From assembly GCA_009731375.1 (NCBI GenBank), contig BJOX01000043.1, forward strand, positions 975,037-1,039,036: a stretch of DNA of 64,000 bases, in the 5' to 3' direction. The position numbers and the translations under genes are program-made. Below are positions 47,383 through 60,300 of the stretch, one piece after another. Within the stretch, counting starts at the first letter, position 1. Every line of letters starts with the position of its first letter. The notes under the pieces are model-generated. The model saw only the letters and a program-made list of their open reading frames with translations, searched no databases and was not told the origin of the DNA. The stretch comes from Paulinella micropora (Eukaryota; Cercozoa; Imbricatea; Euglyphida).

Positions 47383-47937
47383 TCAGACAAAGCCGTACTT
47401 GGTTTGAAATTTATTTCGTGATTGATGTTTTTTTGACATGTGGCTCTTGAGGTGATCGCTTCGAGCGCTCTTGAAATCGCACATGGAGCACTCGAAAGGC
47501 TTTTCTCCTGTGTGGATCTTCATGTGCCTTTTTATGTTGTCTGAGTGTGATATGAAACCGCACGTGGAGCACTTGACAAGTCTCATGTGGGTCCTCCTGT
47601 GGGATTTAAGACTGCTGCTGTCACTGCACTTGTAACCGCACGTGGAGCAATCGTAAGTCCACGTGCGATTACCAAGTGCAGTCACAGTGACAGCAGCAGT
47701 CTCAAGAACCACATGAGGACCCACACTGGGAAAAGATGGAGGCTGGCACTCGAAAGGCTTTTCTTCCATGTGGGTCCTCATTTGGCTCTCAAGCTTCGTC
47801 AGAGCCATTTGAAAGTAATCAAATGTGCAGCAAGTGAAAGGCTTTTCTCCCATGTGTAATCTTAGACTGCTGCTCTGAGAGAACCTGGAACCGCACGCGA
47901 AGCACTCGAAAGGTTTTTCTCCTGTGTGTGTCCTCAT
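47383..47937 (-). pseudogene. C2H2 zinc-finger protein fragment with internal inversion
   Basis: Minus-strand open frame of about 184 codons. The C-terminal part has three regular fingers: YDCSTCGYKCSDSSSLKSHR, VKCSTCGFISHSDNIKRHMK with linker HTGEKPF, and FECSMCDFKSARSDHLKSHM. The N-terminal part has damaged fingers: FECFACGSRFSQSSSLRLHM lacks its second His, and the next has CCTF for CxxC. The middle (about 47735-47660) is not finger-like because a neighbouring finger segment lies there in reverse. TGEKPF linkers mark DNA-binding C2H2 arrays. No start with context. Likely one exon or a dead copy. Confidence 0.75.
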
Positions 47938-47998
47938 AGCCTCCGATGAACTCTACATGGCCCAAACAAACCGTGGCAAAAGCAACTTTTCAACACCT

Positions 47999-48033
47999 CT
48001 TTCTTTCTCTCTCTCTCTCTCTCTCTCTCTAGA

Positions 48034-48105
<72 letters not shown>

Positions 48106-48190
48106 GATCTAGACTTTCTGTCTGTCTCTCTCTCTCTATCTCTCTCTCTCTCTCTCTCTCTCCCTCCCTTCCTCCCTCCCTCCCTCCCTT

Positions 48191-48225
<35 letters not shown>

Positions 48226-48320
48226 GAGGCTTATATTTATATATATATATAGAGAGAGAGAGAGAAAGAGAGAGAGAAATATGTATATATATATATATTT
48301 ATATATATATATATATATAT
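47999..48320. repeat. (TC)n, (CCCT)n and (TA)n arrays
   Basis: TC runs with interruptions to 48222, TCCC at 48160-48190, and TATATA/GAGAGA words to 48320. Confidence 0.9.
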
Positions 48321-48339
48321 TCTTTCTCTCTCCTCAATC

Positions 48340-49482
<1,143 letters not shown>

Positions 49483-50025
49483 TCGGATGGACCTGCCACC
49501 TTCGACCAATCGAATGCGGGGCTCGCGGCATGGTATCGTTCTCTGTTCATCGATGTTTCCGCGCCTTGGGTTTTTTCCCATCCTCAATCCAAATCCCTTT
49601 GCTTCAAGCTATCGTCCTGCGTAGCTCGTTGCTCTTTTGCGATTTATCGCTCCTGTGCAGTCAAAAATTGGACTAATCTTCCTCTAGTCCGTATTGGTGA
49701 CTGCATTCCATCATAGCCGTCCAGTGTTGCATAGCCCGGGCTAGGTCCCTGCGGGGGTTTAGGCCTCATACAATGTCATCATTGTAGCTTGCGCAAGCTT
49801 ACGGTGCTCAAAAACTTGGACTAACGGCTTGCTTTTCTTTCCCTTCTTCCTTATCCTCCCCACTCTCCATTCTTAGATTGCCTTTTTCTTCAACGTCCTC
49901 CTCTTCTTTTTTCCAGAACACAGTCTACCCGTGATTCCCATCCCGGACACATGCACAGTACACAAATTACTGTTTGATGTGAAACTGCGTTCCTTTGCAA
50001 GGACTACATTCCTTTGCGACATCTC
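49483..50025 (+). mobile_element. Retroposon-like island 1 in the (TATC)n array
   Basis: About 540 bp of non-repetitive DNA ending CGACATCTCATC directly before (TATC)n. It contains GCTAGGTCCCTGCGGGGG, and there is no coding frame. The (TATC)n array looks like its 3' tail, as for island 2. Confidence 0.5.
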
Positions 50026-50135
<110 letters not shown>

Positions 50136-50137
50136 GT

Positions 50138-50711
50138 GAAGCTCCTTTTTTCTGACATTAGTCGATATCTCATCAGTTGATCTCATCACTTACTCCACGA
50201 AGTGAACCAAGGCCACTTGAGGTGTCACTGACCCTCCCTTGGGCTTGGTTTTTTGAAATGGGTGCCATCTGTCGACAGACAGAGAATTAGGGGATGGTGT
50301 GGGTGTGCTGGGCCCGTGGTGGGGTGCCTTATGTGTGCCTAGCCATACGCCTATAAGTCACATGCCGAAATAGCGACGGGAAGCACAATCCTGTTCCCTC
50401 AGGGTGCCCTTTCTCGCTTGTTGAGCCCGGAATAAAACCCACAGTGCTCTGTCGGTTTATACTAGACTGTCGAACAGTCTCGAAACTCCATCTGCTTACT
50501 GGGTCCTCTGTAATGGAGGTGGGAGCTCGTTCTGCAAGGGGCGCTTATGGAACGAGCCCTGGCCCCGCCTGGTACTAGGGAGCTTTGGTATCGCCTGTAT
50601 CAGTCCCTTCCGTGCAAACATCACGGCTTAGCTGGGCATCGGGTTAATACTTTACCCACAGACTTCCTTGGTTGACGAAATCAGAAGCTCCTTTTTTCTG
50701 GCATTAGTCGA

Positions 50712-50720
<9 letters not shown>
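50138..50720 (+). mobile_element. Retroposon-like island 2 with flanking direct repeats
   Basis: The 37-bp sequence GAAGCTCCTTTTTTCTG(A/G)C-ATTAGTCGATATCTCATC occurs at 50138-50174 and again at 50684-50720. It brackets about 510 bp and the second copy runs straight into (TATC)n. The inside has no coding frame. It may be an insertion with a long target duplication, or a retroposon duplicated with its end. Confidence 0.55.
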
Positions 50721-52459
<1,739 letters not shown>

Positions 52460-52564
52460 GTATGCATGTATATGTGGAGCTTTGCATGCATGCAACGTTA
52501 TCTCATCGGCCTCAAGTCAAATAGCACAAGCGCAACAACAGCATCAAACCAACAGCAATACCAT

Positions 52565-53210
52565 CAGCGCATCGCAACAAGCAGCAGCTCATGGAAATGT
52601 TTCCAGTGCAATCTAACAAGCAGCTGATTGAAATGTTTCCAGTGAAGCTCGTGTAAACTACTTACACAAGCAAGCGCAGACGGTTCGGCAGAGTTTTCCG
52701 ATTCGGACCAGTGCGCCACACCTAATTCCTGGGAAACAACAGACAGTGATAATGAATAACCAAGAACATCGTGTTCGAGAGTTTCGAGCATAGGCTAACC
52801 TCGGTAAAAAGACGGACGGCTTCGCTCTGCATATCGTTATGTGTTGGGTGTTTCTTTGTGTTGGATTTTCTTTGTGTTGGATTTTCTGGATGTGACAGGT
52901 GTCAAAACTTCGTGTCAAAGAAAACTGGCAATGACTTTCAGAACTTTGCCAATCCGGCGAACAAATTTGGTAAACGCCATTTTTGACACCTCACTAAACA
53001 ACGATGTGCAGAGCGAAGAAGCCGCCCGTCCATATCTTCTTGCCGAGGTCAGCATTTGTTCAAGCGCGATAATTACTTTCACTTCGTTGTCACTGTTGTT
53101 GTTTCCCCGCCGCACTGGTCCGAATCAGAAACCTCTTCCGCGGTGTCAGCGCTTGCTTGCTGCACCGTAAACATTTCAATTTACTGCTGCTTGTTGTTGC
53201 ACTTTCATGC
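52565..53210. repeat. Inverted repeat with coding-like arms
   Basis: The left arm (52565-52850) and right arm (52990-53210) are diverged inverted copies. The left reads ASADGSAEFSDSDQCATPNS in plus sense. The right reads ASADTAEEVSDSDQCGG in minus sense and continues as VIIALEQMLTSARRYGRAAS. Shared DNA includes ATTCGGACCAGTGCG, CTTCGCTCTGCA and CAACAAGCAGCAG. The protein segment is Ser/Asp-rich and unrecognised. Spacer about 140 bp. Confidence 0.75.
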
Positions 53211-53309
53211 AGAGCTCGTCTCCAAAACAGTCTTTCTCCGACAAATAGTCAACAGTAGAGTCGGGGAAAGAAGACGACGACGACGAGGAGGAGGATGAGG
53301 TAGCTATTG

Positions 53310-53889
53310 TTGTTGGGTGTTATGGTTGTTGTTGTTGCTGCTGCTGCAAGCTGCTGTTGTTATTGATGTTGTTGCTGTTGCTGTTGTTGTTGTTGTCGTT
53401 AGACTGTTGTTGTTGTTGTTGTTGTTCTTCTTCTTCTTCTTCTTCTTCTTCTTCTTCTTCTTCTTCTTCTTCTTCTGCTTCTTCTTCTTCTTCTTCTTCT
53501 TCTTCTTCTTCTTCTTCTTCTTCTTCTTCTTCTTCTTCTTCTTCTTCTTCTTCTTCTTCTTCTTCTTCTTCTTCTTCTCCTTCTCCTTCTCCTCCTTCTC
53601 CTTCTCCTTCTCCTCCTTCTTCTTCTTCTCCTTCTCCTTCTCCTTCTTCTCCTTCTCCTTCTCCTTCTCCTTCTCCTTCTCCTTCTCCTTCTTCTTCTTC
53701 TTCTTCTTCTTCTTCTTCTTCTTCTTCTTCTTCTTCTTCTTCTCCTTCTTCTATTTAGAATAACGAATTATTCAAGGGAGAACCACTAAAACTTAATACT
53801 GCGAAAAGTGTTTAATTCACCTAGGTGGTGACCTTCAAAGGCGTAATATATCTGAGGAAAAAAAAAAAAAAAAAATCTTCTTCTTCTTC

Positions 53890-53936
<47 letters not shown>

Positions 53937-54005
53937 GGTGATGGTGGTGGTGTTTGCTGTTGTTGTTGCTGTTGTTGTTGTTGTTGTTGTTGTTGTTGTC
54001 GTCGT
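53310..54005. repeat. (TGT)n, (TTC)n, (TCC)n, (TGG)n block
   Basis: TGT/TGC to 53426, TTC and TCC variants to 53750, about 100 bp of unique DNA, poly-A, then TTC/TGT/TGG to 54000. Confidence 0.93.
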
Positions 54006-55037
54006 CGTCGGAAGCCCTTTTCACGACCGTAAACCACTTAATTAAGGATTCGCAAACCTACTATCACGATCGAGTGTCACGGAATCGTAGATTGTGAGTC
54101 TCCAGTTGTCAGTCAAAGCTTTTTGCTTCAAGTCTAACAGTCATTAAACGGATAGTGTCGGGTTGCAGTGGTGAACTCGAAAACCAAACTGATCATTGGC
54201 AATGCTAGGCGAGAATGACTGGGACGGATGTATTGTAAAAAGCAGTCAAACATGGTTTTTCCGTTCAACTTCACTCCTGTTACCCTTTTACAAATTTACC
54301 GCAACGTGCAAGTTTCACTAGAAATCGGGGGAAAAGGTAATAGGGGGGGGGGAAAGGCGGCAATAGTTGATCTTTTCTAAAAAGAACTTTGAGTTGATTG
54401 TTTGAAATCATTTCTGACGAAATCGAAAACAAGTTATATAGTGAATTCGAAACGTAGTGCAGAGGAGAATCTAATGAGCCGGTCAAAAAGAGTGAATTAT
54501 CAACGATGTAAAGGTTTTAGCCGGTCGTTAAGGTGCTCAGTCTGATATTAATAATAATGTAGAATCTGAGGTCGCCATTTATACTCCGGGCCGCCCGGAG
54601 CCACTGTAGGCATCACCCCCCGGATAGCCCGGTAAAAAAATACCTTTTCCTGGTGACAGGTGCACCAGCTTGTTTTTCAATATTATTTGTCCGGATTGGA
54701 CCTGATGCCATTTTATTCCTGGTCTGTTGCCGTTTTCCTTTTTGGCTTCACTGAGCTAATACAACGAGACATCATTCTCATTCTTGAGGACTGTGTTTGG
54801 TTGTATTACCGACTTTTTTCGAGCTATCGTTGGGGGCATTACATTTGGAGTCCACATCACTAGGGTGATTTCTTTCTGCTTTGCCACACAGGCAACAGAG
54901 TGAATTTTCACTGACCTGTCTCACACGGGGACGTCAGACGAAAACAAATACTCCAACACAGCTCCCTCATAACTCTTTCACAAAACAAATAATTTGATTG
55001 GTCTCAAGCAGGTGTCTCGTACCCTCTAGCCCAATCA
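54006..55037. other. No gene recognised; upstream flank of the intact Ty3-like element
   Basis: AT-rich with a CCGGGCCGCCCGG palindrome at about 54585. I could not find a long terminal repeat matching the region after pol. The first gag codons probably lie in or just before the gap that follows. Confidence 0.4.
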
Positions 55038-55119
55038 NNNNNNNNNNNNNNNNNNNNNNNNNNNNNNNNNNNNNNNNNNNNNNNNNNNNNNNNNNNNNNN
55101 NNNNNNNNNNNNNNNNNNN
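55038..55119. other. Assembly gap (82 N) in the gag 5' part
   Basis: Run of N within the frame leading into gag. Confidence 1.
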
Positions 55120-57328
55120 AAACACAGCACAGCTCCTCGGCAAACTGGTCTCTGATCCAGAAGAGAGAAAGAAGATACAGCATATCAAGTTTGGGGACAC
55201 ACACACTCACCTTGAATTACTCGATGCTATCTTTGGGGTGTACACTCAAACCCTGATTTGGGAACGTACATACGGCCCACGATGTGAGGGTTACCTCCAA
55301 TACACAAACCCAAGAGCAACGGCCAGATTCCTCGCGACTGGTCAGGAGGCAGTCGATGTAACAAAAATGAAGACCAATCTGGGTTCGAAAAACTCGAGTG
55401 GCATATTTCATTTTTTTACAATGGAAATAAAGGCCTTGGAGGAGGGGAAGGCAGAGATGGAAAAAAGCATTAAGGCAGCAGGAGAAACTCATCCTGTGAT
55501 TGATGAGTTAGAGAAGACCGACAGAGTTCTGACCAAGATCAGACTGTTGATGGGTGCGTTACTGCACAAGGAGGCATGGAAGAGATGGATTCCTACCAAG
55601 GATCACTCTGTCCTTAAATCACTTAGTAACGCACCACCGGTCGCCAACAAAGCAGGTGTTGACCAATATGTGGAGAAATATAATTTTCTCAGATCTGCTT
55701 CTGAATTGGTGGCCTTTATCACTCATGCTCAAAAGCTGGTGATATCTGAGAAGAAGAAGGCGAAAGAGAATGAGGAGTTCGAGAAGACGATGAGACTGGA
55801 AAGAATGAAAGCAAAAGTGAGTGGTGCAAAGACACACCCTCCGACATATTTGACCCCACCAGCTCCTGCCCCACCAGCCCCTGCACCCTCGGGCTCAACT
55901 ACGGTGGTGGTCACAAACACGGAGAAGAAGGACAGACAGAACATCATAAATGCCTTCAAGGGGAAGAAAGGAGGAGTGGCAAGTCTCATGCTATATGCCA
56001 AGACGAGCTCAGACAAAGACTCTGATGCTTCGCTTTTGAGCAAGCTCAAAGAGATCAATGCCTGCATGAAGGCTTTTCCTTGCGACGAAACGCAGGAATA
56101 CGAGGCCCTTGTTACTGTTTTTGACCAATCTCTAGTCTCGGAGGGATTTGATCTGACACAGTACAAGTTTTTGAGAAAGAAGGAGGAGATTAAGAGAAAC
56201 AATGCAACAGGCCTAGACGCTCAGTGTGAACTGGCGGTGGCCACACTCATTTCATATTTTCAATCTCATGGATACCAGCATCTCTGCACTGGTACTCTCA
56301 TAGGATTTGAAATCTTTGAGACAGTGGCGATGAGTTTGAGGAGTGCTGTTGGCTTGGCGGCGACCCTTACGGAGGTAGTTTCCTCCTATGGGCTATTCTA
56401 TGGCCGCAAGTCGATCATCCTCTATTTCTTTTCGGCGTTACACACAGTTAACCCGAGTAAGCTTACTCAGCTCATACAACAATGCTCGACGTTTAGCTCA
56501 GTGAAGTCCAAGAACTTCCTCGAGACACACGTGTTCGAAAATACGGTTCAAAGCGTTGCTCCGTCAGCACTGTTTCAAGAAGTGATGAGTGCATGCTCAA
56601 ACATGGACTCGCTCACGGAGGCACATACGGCACAGGCAGGCGGTGTACCTGTTGGCGCACAAGCCACGTACACAAACAGAGTTGCCGGTTGGAAGAGACA
56701 GAGAGAGCCAGACCTGAAGACCGCATGTTGGAGGTGGTTCGCGGGCTTGCAGTGTAAGGCACAGATGGAGAACAGAGACTGCTCTTTCAATCATGATAGG
56801 CAGAACCCAACAGCAAGGGCAAATTTTCTGAGCAGGACGGAAGGCAAGGAACCGGGCCTTTTCAATATGCTTCAGATTGCCGCTGTGAACGAAGGTTGGT
56901 ATGCCAATATGTGTGATGATGAGGAGTTACGAGAGGCAATCATTACCTACATGAAGAGGATGAAGGAGAAGAAGGAGGAAAGGGAGAGACAAAAGAACTT
57001 AAAGGCCTCTCAAAGAGGACGAGAAGGAGGAGCAGGAGCAGGAGGAGGAGGAGGAGGAGGAGGAGGAGGACGAGGACGAGGAACATGGAGAGGAGCCTCG
57101 AGGTGGCAGGGAACCCCTCAGAGAGGAAGAGGAGGAGGTCGGGGATATACCCCTTATGGAGGGAGAGCTGTTCGAGCTCCAGCCCCCCCACCCAGAGGAG
57201 GAGGAGGCTCGTGGGCAAGCTCCAACCCAAATTTCGGTCGAGCTCAGGCCTACAACACTGCCTCGGAGACCGATACGTCATCCTACCCGGACACTACTCA
57301 AGGTAATCGTTTCGAGGTGGTGGAATGA
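55120..57328 (+). CDS. Ty3-like Gag (5' end in gap), CCCH finger and RGG tail
   Basis: Open from the gap to TGA at 57326-57328, about 736 residues visible. Mostly helical: a charged coil with EKKKAKENEEFEKTMRLERM near 55770, a Pro-Ala linker near 55850, and a second helical domain at 55950-56620. At 56724-56792, CWRWFAGLQCKAQMENRDCS then FNH gives C-x8-C-x8-C-x3-H, a CCCH-type finger. A Lys/Glu coil and a Gly/Arg-rich RGG tail follow (GRGGGRGYTPYGGRAVRAPA, about 57130). The finger and tail should bind RNA. It lies directly before pol in the same frame. No frameshift is visible, unlike the related copies. True start not determined. Confidence 0.8.
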
Positions 57329-57331
57329 CTG
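57326..57331 (+). promoter_or_regulatory. In-frame gag-pol UGA, possible readthrough site
   Basis: TGA CTG. The frame before it is gag and the frame after it, unbroken for 1,937 codons, is pol. UGA followed by C is the leaky context in other systems. Purine-rich sequence follows. Confidence 0.55.
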
Positions 57332-60300
57332 GAGGGGGAAGAAGAGAGGAAGGAGAAGACTGTGAAGTTTAACCCTAAAGTCACAGTGCTTTCTAATGCT
57401 GTTGTGCAGACTGGGCCAACGCTTCCTCTATGTGAAAACAAAGATGTGGGTACACAGAGACTGCAGCCCCAAGGTAGTCTCATACCCGTTCATACAGCAC
57501 GGTTACCAATGATAACTGATGCAAATAGGAAGGCGAGACTTGCGATGGAGGCGAGGAGGCCAATGGCAGACGTATCGCCTCGGCCAAGCAAACAACCACG
57601 AACAGACTCAATGTCTACGGTCGCGGCGGGTGGCGAGCAAAAAGACAATGTGTGTACTCAAGTACCACAAGACAATGTCGCTCAAATAGTAAACGCACCA
57701 GTACCGCAGAATAATAAAAATGTTAATGAGGTGAAGCAGGAGGAGAAGAAGGAGGAGTTGAAAAACTTAGAGACAAGACTCCAAAATTTGGAACGTAAAG
57801 TTCTTGTTCTCGCAGCCAATATACACAGGCCCGATGCTCTGTGTTATACGGAACTTTATTGTGAAACATTGAAGACAATATTAAAAGTTGGTAATGATAC
57901 GATGGCGAATATTAATATTGTCGGCAGGAAGTTTTTTAATCGATACCGGGACTGGGTGGACGGAAATATGAAAAAGTCAACGGGCACTCTCAAAGGAGTG
58001 AGCAGCCGGACGGATATCACGGGAATCATCACACTGACCTTTAAATTGAAATCCGCACGAGTATACCGTATGGACCTCTATGTCGTCCCCGGTTACCACG
58101 GGTCAATATTACTATCGTATGACCAATTGGCTACGATGGGGGCTGTGATTGATTGCGCCGCACGGCGAGTGATATATGGAGTAAAAAGAGGAGAAGAGAA
58201 CGATATTGATCCCTTCAACGCTACTGACTCTTATGAGGCTTATGAGCTGAGTCTAGCGACGGATCACAAAAAGATGGCCATCGCACATGAGGCACTTGAG
58301 GTGTACGTTCACCCCCATGTCGTAAGACCGGATGAACTGTCCTGGACCGACAATTGGGAATCCCAAGTGTGCACTGTCACAGTTCCGACATGCCATTGGG
58401 ACAAAAAGTCTATTGATGACTTAATCGAGAAGCGAAAGGAGGAGATTATATGTGTCGCACAAAGAAGCCCGTCGTTGGCGAGATTCGCGGAAGGAGTAGG
58501 AACAGATGTCCATATTACTAACGGATACTGTTTCCATGCGAAAGTAGGAGAAGAAAAAAGGGAGGCGTTTGTACCAAGGAGAACGGGGCGAATCCCGGAT
58601 ACTCCACCAGAAACTATTAAAAGTTTTATTACTGATTTCTGGGGTGACGAGCCCACGTGGCCGCGTTCACTGTCTGAAGTGAAGAAATGCTTACGGACTT
58701 TATTCGAAAATAATAAGCCGTATACTATTATCCTGCCATATAATGAGAAGGCGATATGGGCGCAGGAAATAAGGGACCGGCTTATTGATCATCCTATACC
58801 GGTACCCTCTCGCAAGCAACAGCTAGTGGTGGCTTGTCGTATGGGAACTCGTGAGCAGAGCAGTGCATACAAGCGGAAGCTCAGAGACCTCGACAAGTTG
58901 AAATTGATACCGCAAGCATTCACATGCTTTGATGGTTTTTACACCCGTAAAGCTCCTTTGCAATACGCGAGACTCATTGACATGCTGGTGGAGCTCGGTA
59001 AAGATGATGAGCCGGACACGGTCACGTATGAAAAGACGGGCCTAGATGATGTCTCGGAAGAGGACTTAGGCTTGGAGGAGGACAGAGAACCCCTCAAGCA
59101 GCATAAGCAGATGTCTGATGAAGATTTTCAAGAGGCGGCGCGGAAAATATTGGAAGAAGGAGTAGGCACGGAGAAGGAGAAGGAGCTTTTAAAAGCCAAA
59201 TTAGAGGCGAACAAGGAAATTTTTGACCCTCCACATGCAGGTGGTGTCAAGCCTGAAGATTTCACTGCGGTTATTTACAAAATACCGGGTGCGGAGCCGT
59301 CACCGGCACCACGAAGGGCGAATTTGAGTATACATGAGGCGAAGATAGCGGAGGAGCTAGCAAGACAGCTGCTCAATGAGGACTTTATTGAGAGATCAAC
59401 ATCTCCAATAGTCTCACAACCGAGAATAGTGCCGAAGCCAGGAGGAGAATGGCGCCTGACAGTTAACTATGCTCGTGTTAACAAGGTGCTGGAGGAAGAG
59501 AGAAATCCTCTCCCGACATTAGAAGAAGGAAGGAGAGTACTGCGGAATGCAAAATTCTATTCGGTCATTGACCTTAAGAATGGCTTCTGGCAGATACCAC
59601 TGGAGGAAAAGTCCAGATGGCTGACGGCGTTTGTGGTGGGTATGGAAATATACCAATGGAAAGTGCTTCCGATGGGCCTCAAGCAAGCCCCAGGACTTTT
59701 CCAGAAGGCGATGCAGAAGATGTTGAGCAGTCAGTACGATGATTTGTCTGACGGTGGCTTTATGAGAAGGCGGGGACAGAAGGCGGGAGAATATGCATTT
59801 TGCTATATCGATGACATTATCGTATACTCTAACACAATGGAGGAGCATATCGATCATTTGTCCGATATATTCAGGCGCATCGGAGCTTTTGGCCTGAAGT
59901 GCAATCTAAAGAAGTGTCAACTTGCCAAGACGAGTGTGACATACTTAGGGTACGAGATCTCCCATAATCGAGTCTCGATATCCAAAGAGAAGAGGGAGGA
60001 GATTATGAATCGACCGATACCGAAGAACCGCACTGAATTGCACTCATTCCTTGCGATGGCGCAATACTATAGCCAGTTTATACCCGATTGGGGTGCAACA
60101 CGGGCTAAAGTGGAGAAAATGATAGATTTTGGAGACTTTGAGAAGTGGGACGAAGAGGCTTTGCAAGCGTTTCATGCGCTCAAAGATCTCATTTACAAAG
60201 ACCCGAAAGACGGAGGACTGGTGTTAACGATGCCCGACTTTACGAAACAATTCGTAGTCGATACAGACGCATCTAAGTTTGCGATTGGGGCTGTATTACA

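Noticed and set aside
53317-53763. Poly-Phe or poly-Ser frames of about 140 codons
   Set aside because: Translation of (TTC)n and (TCC)n.
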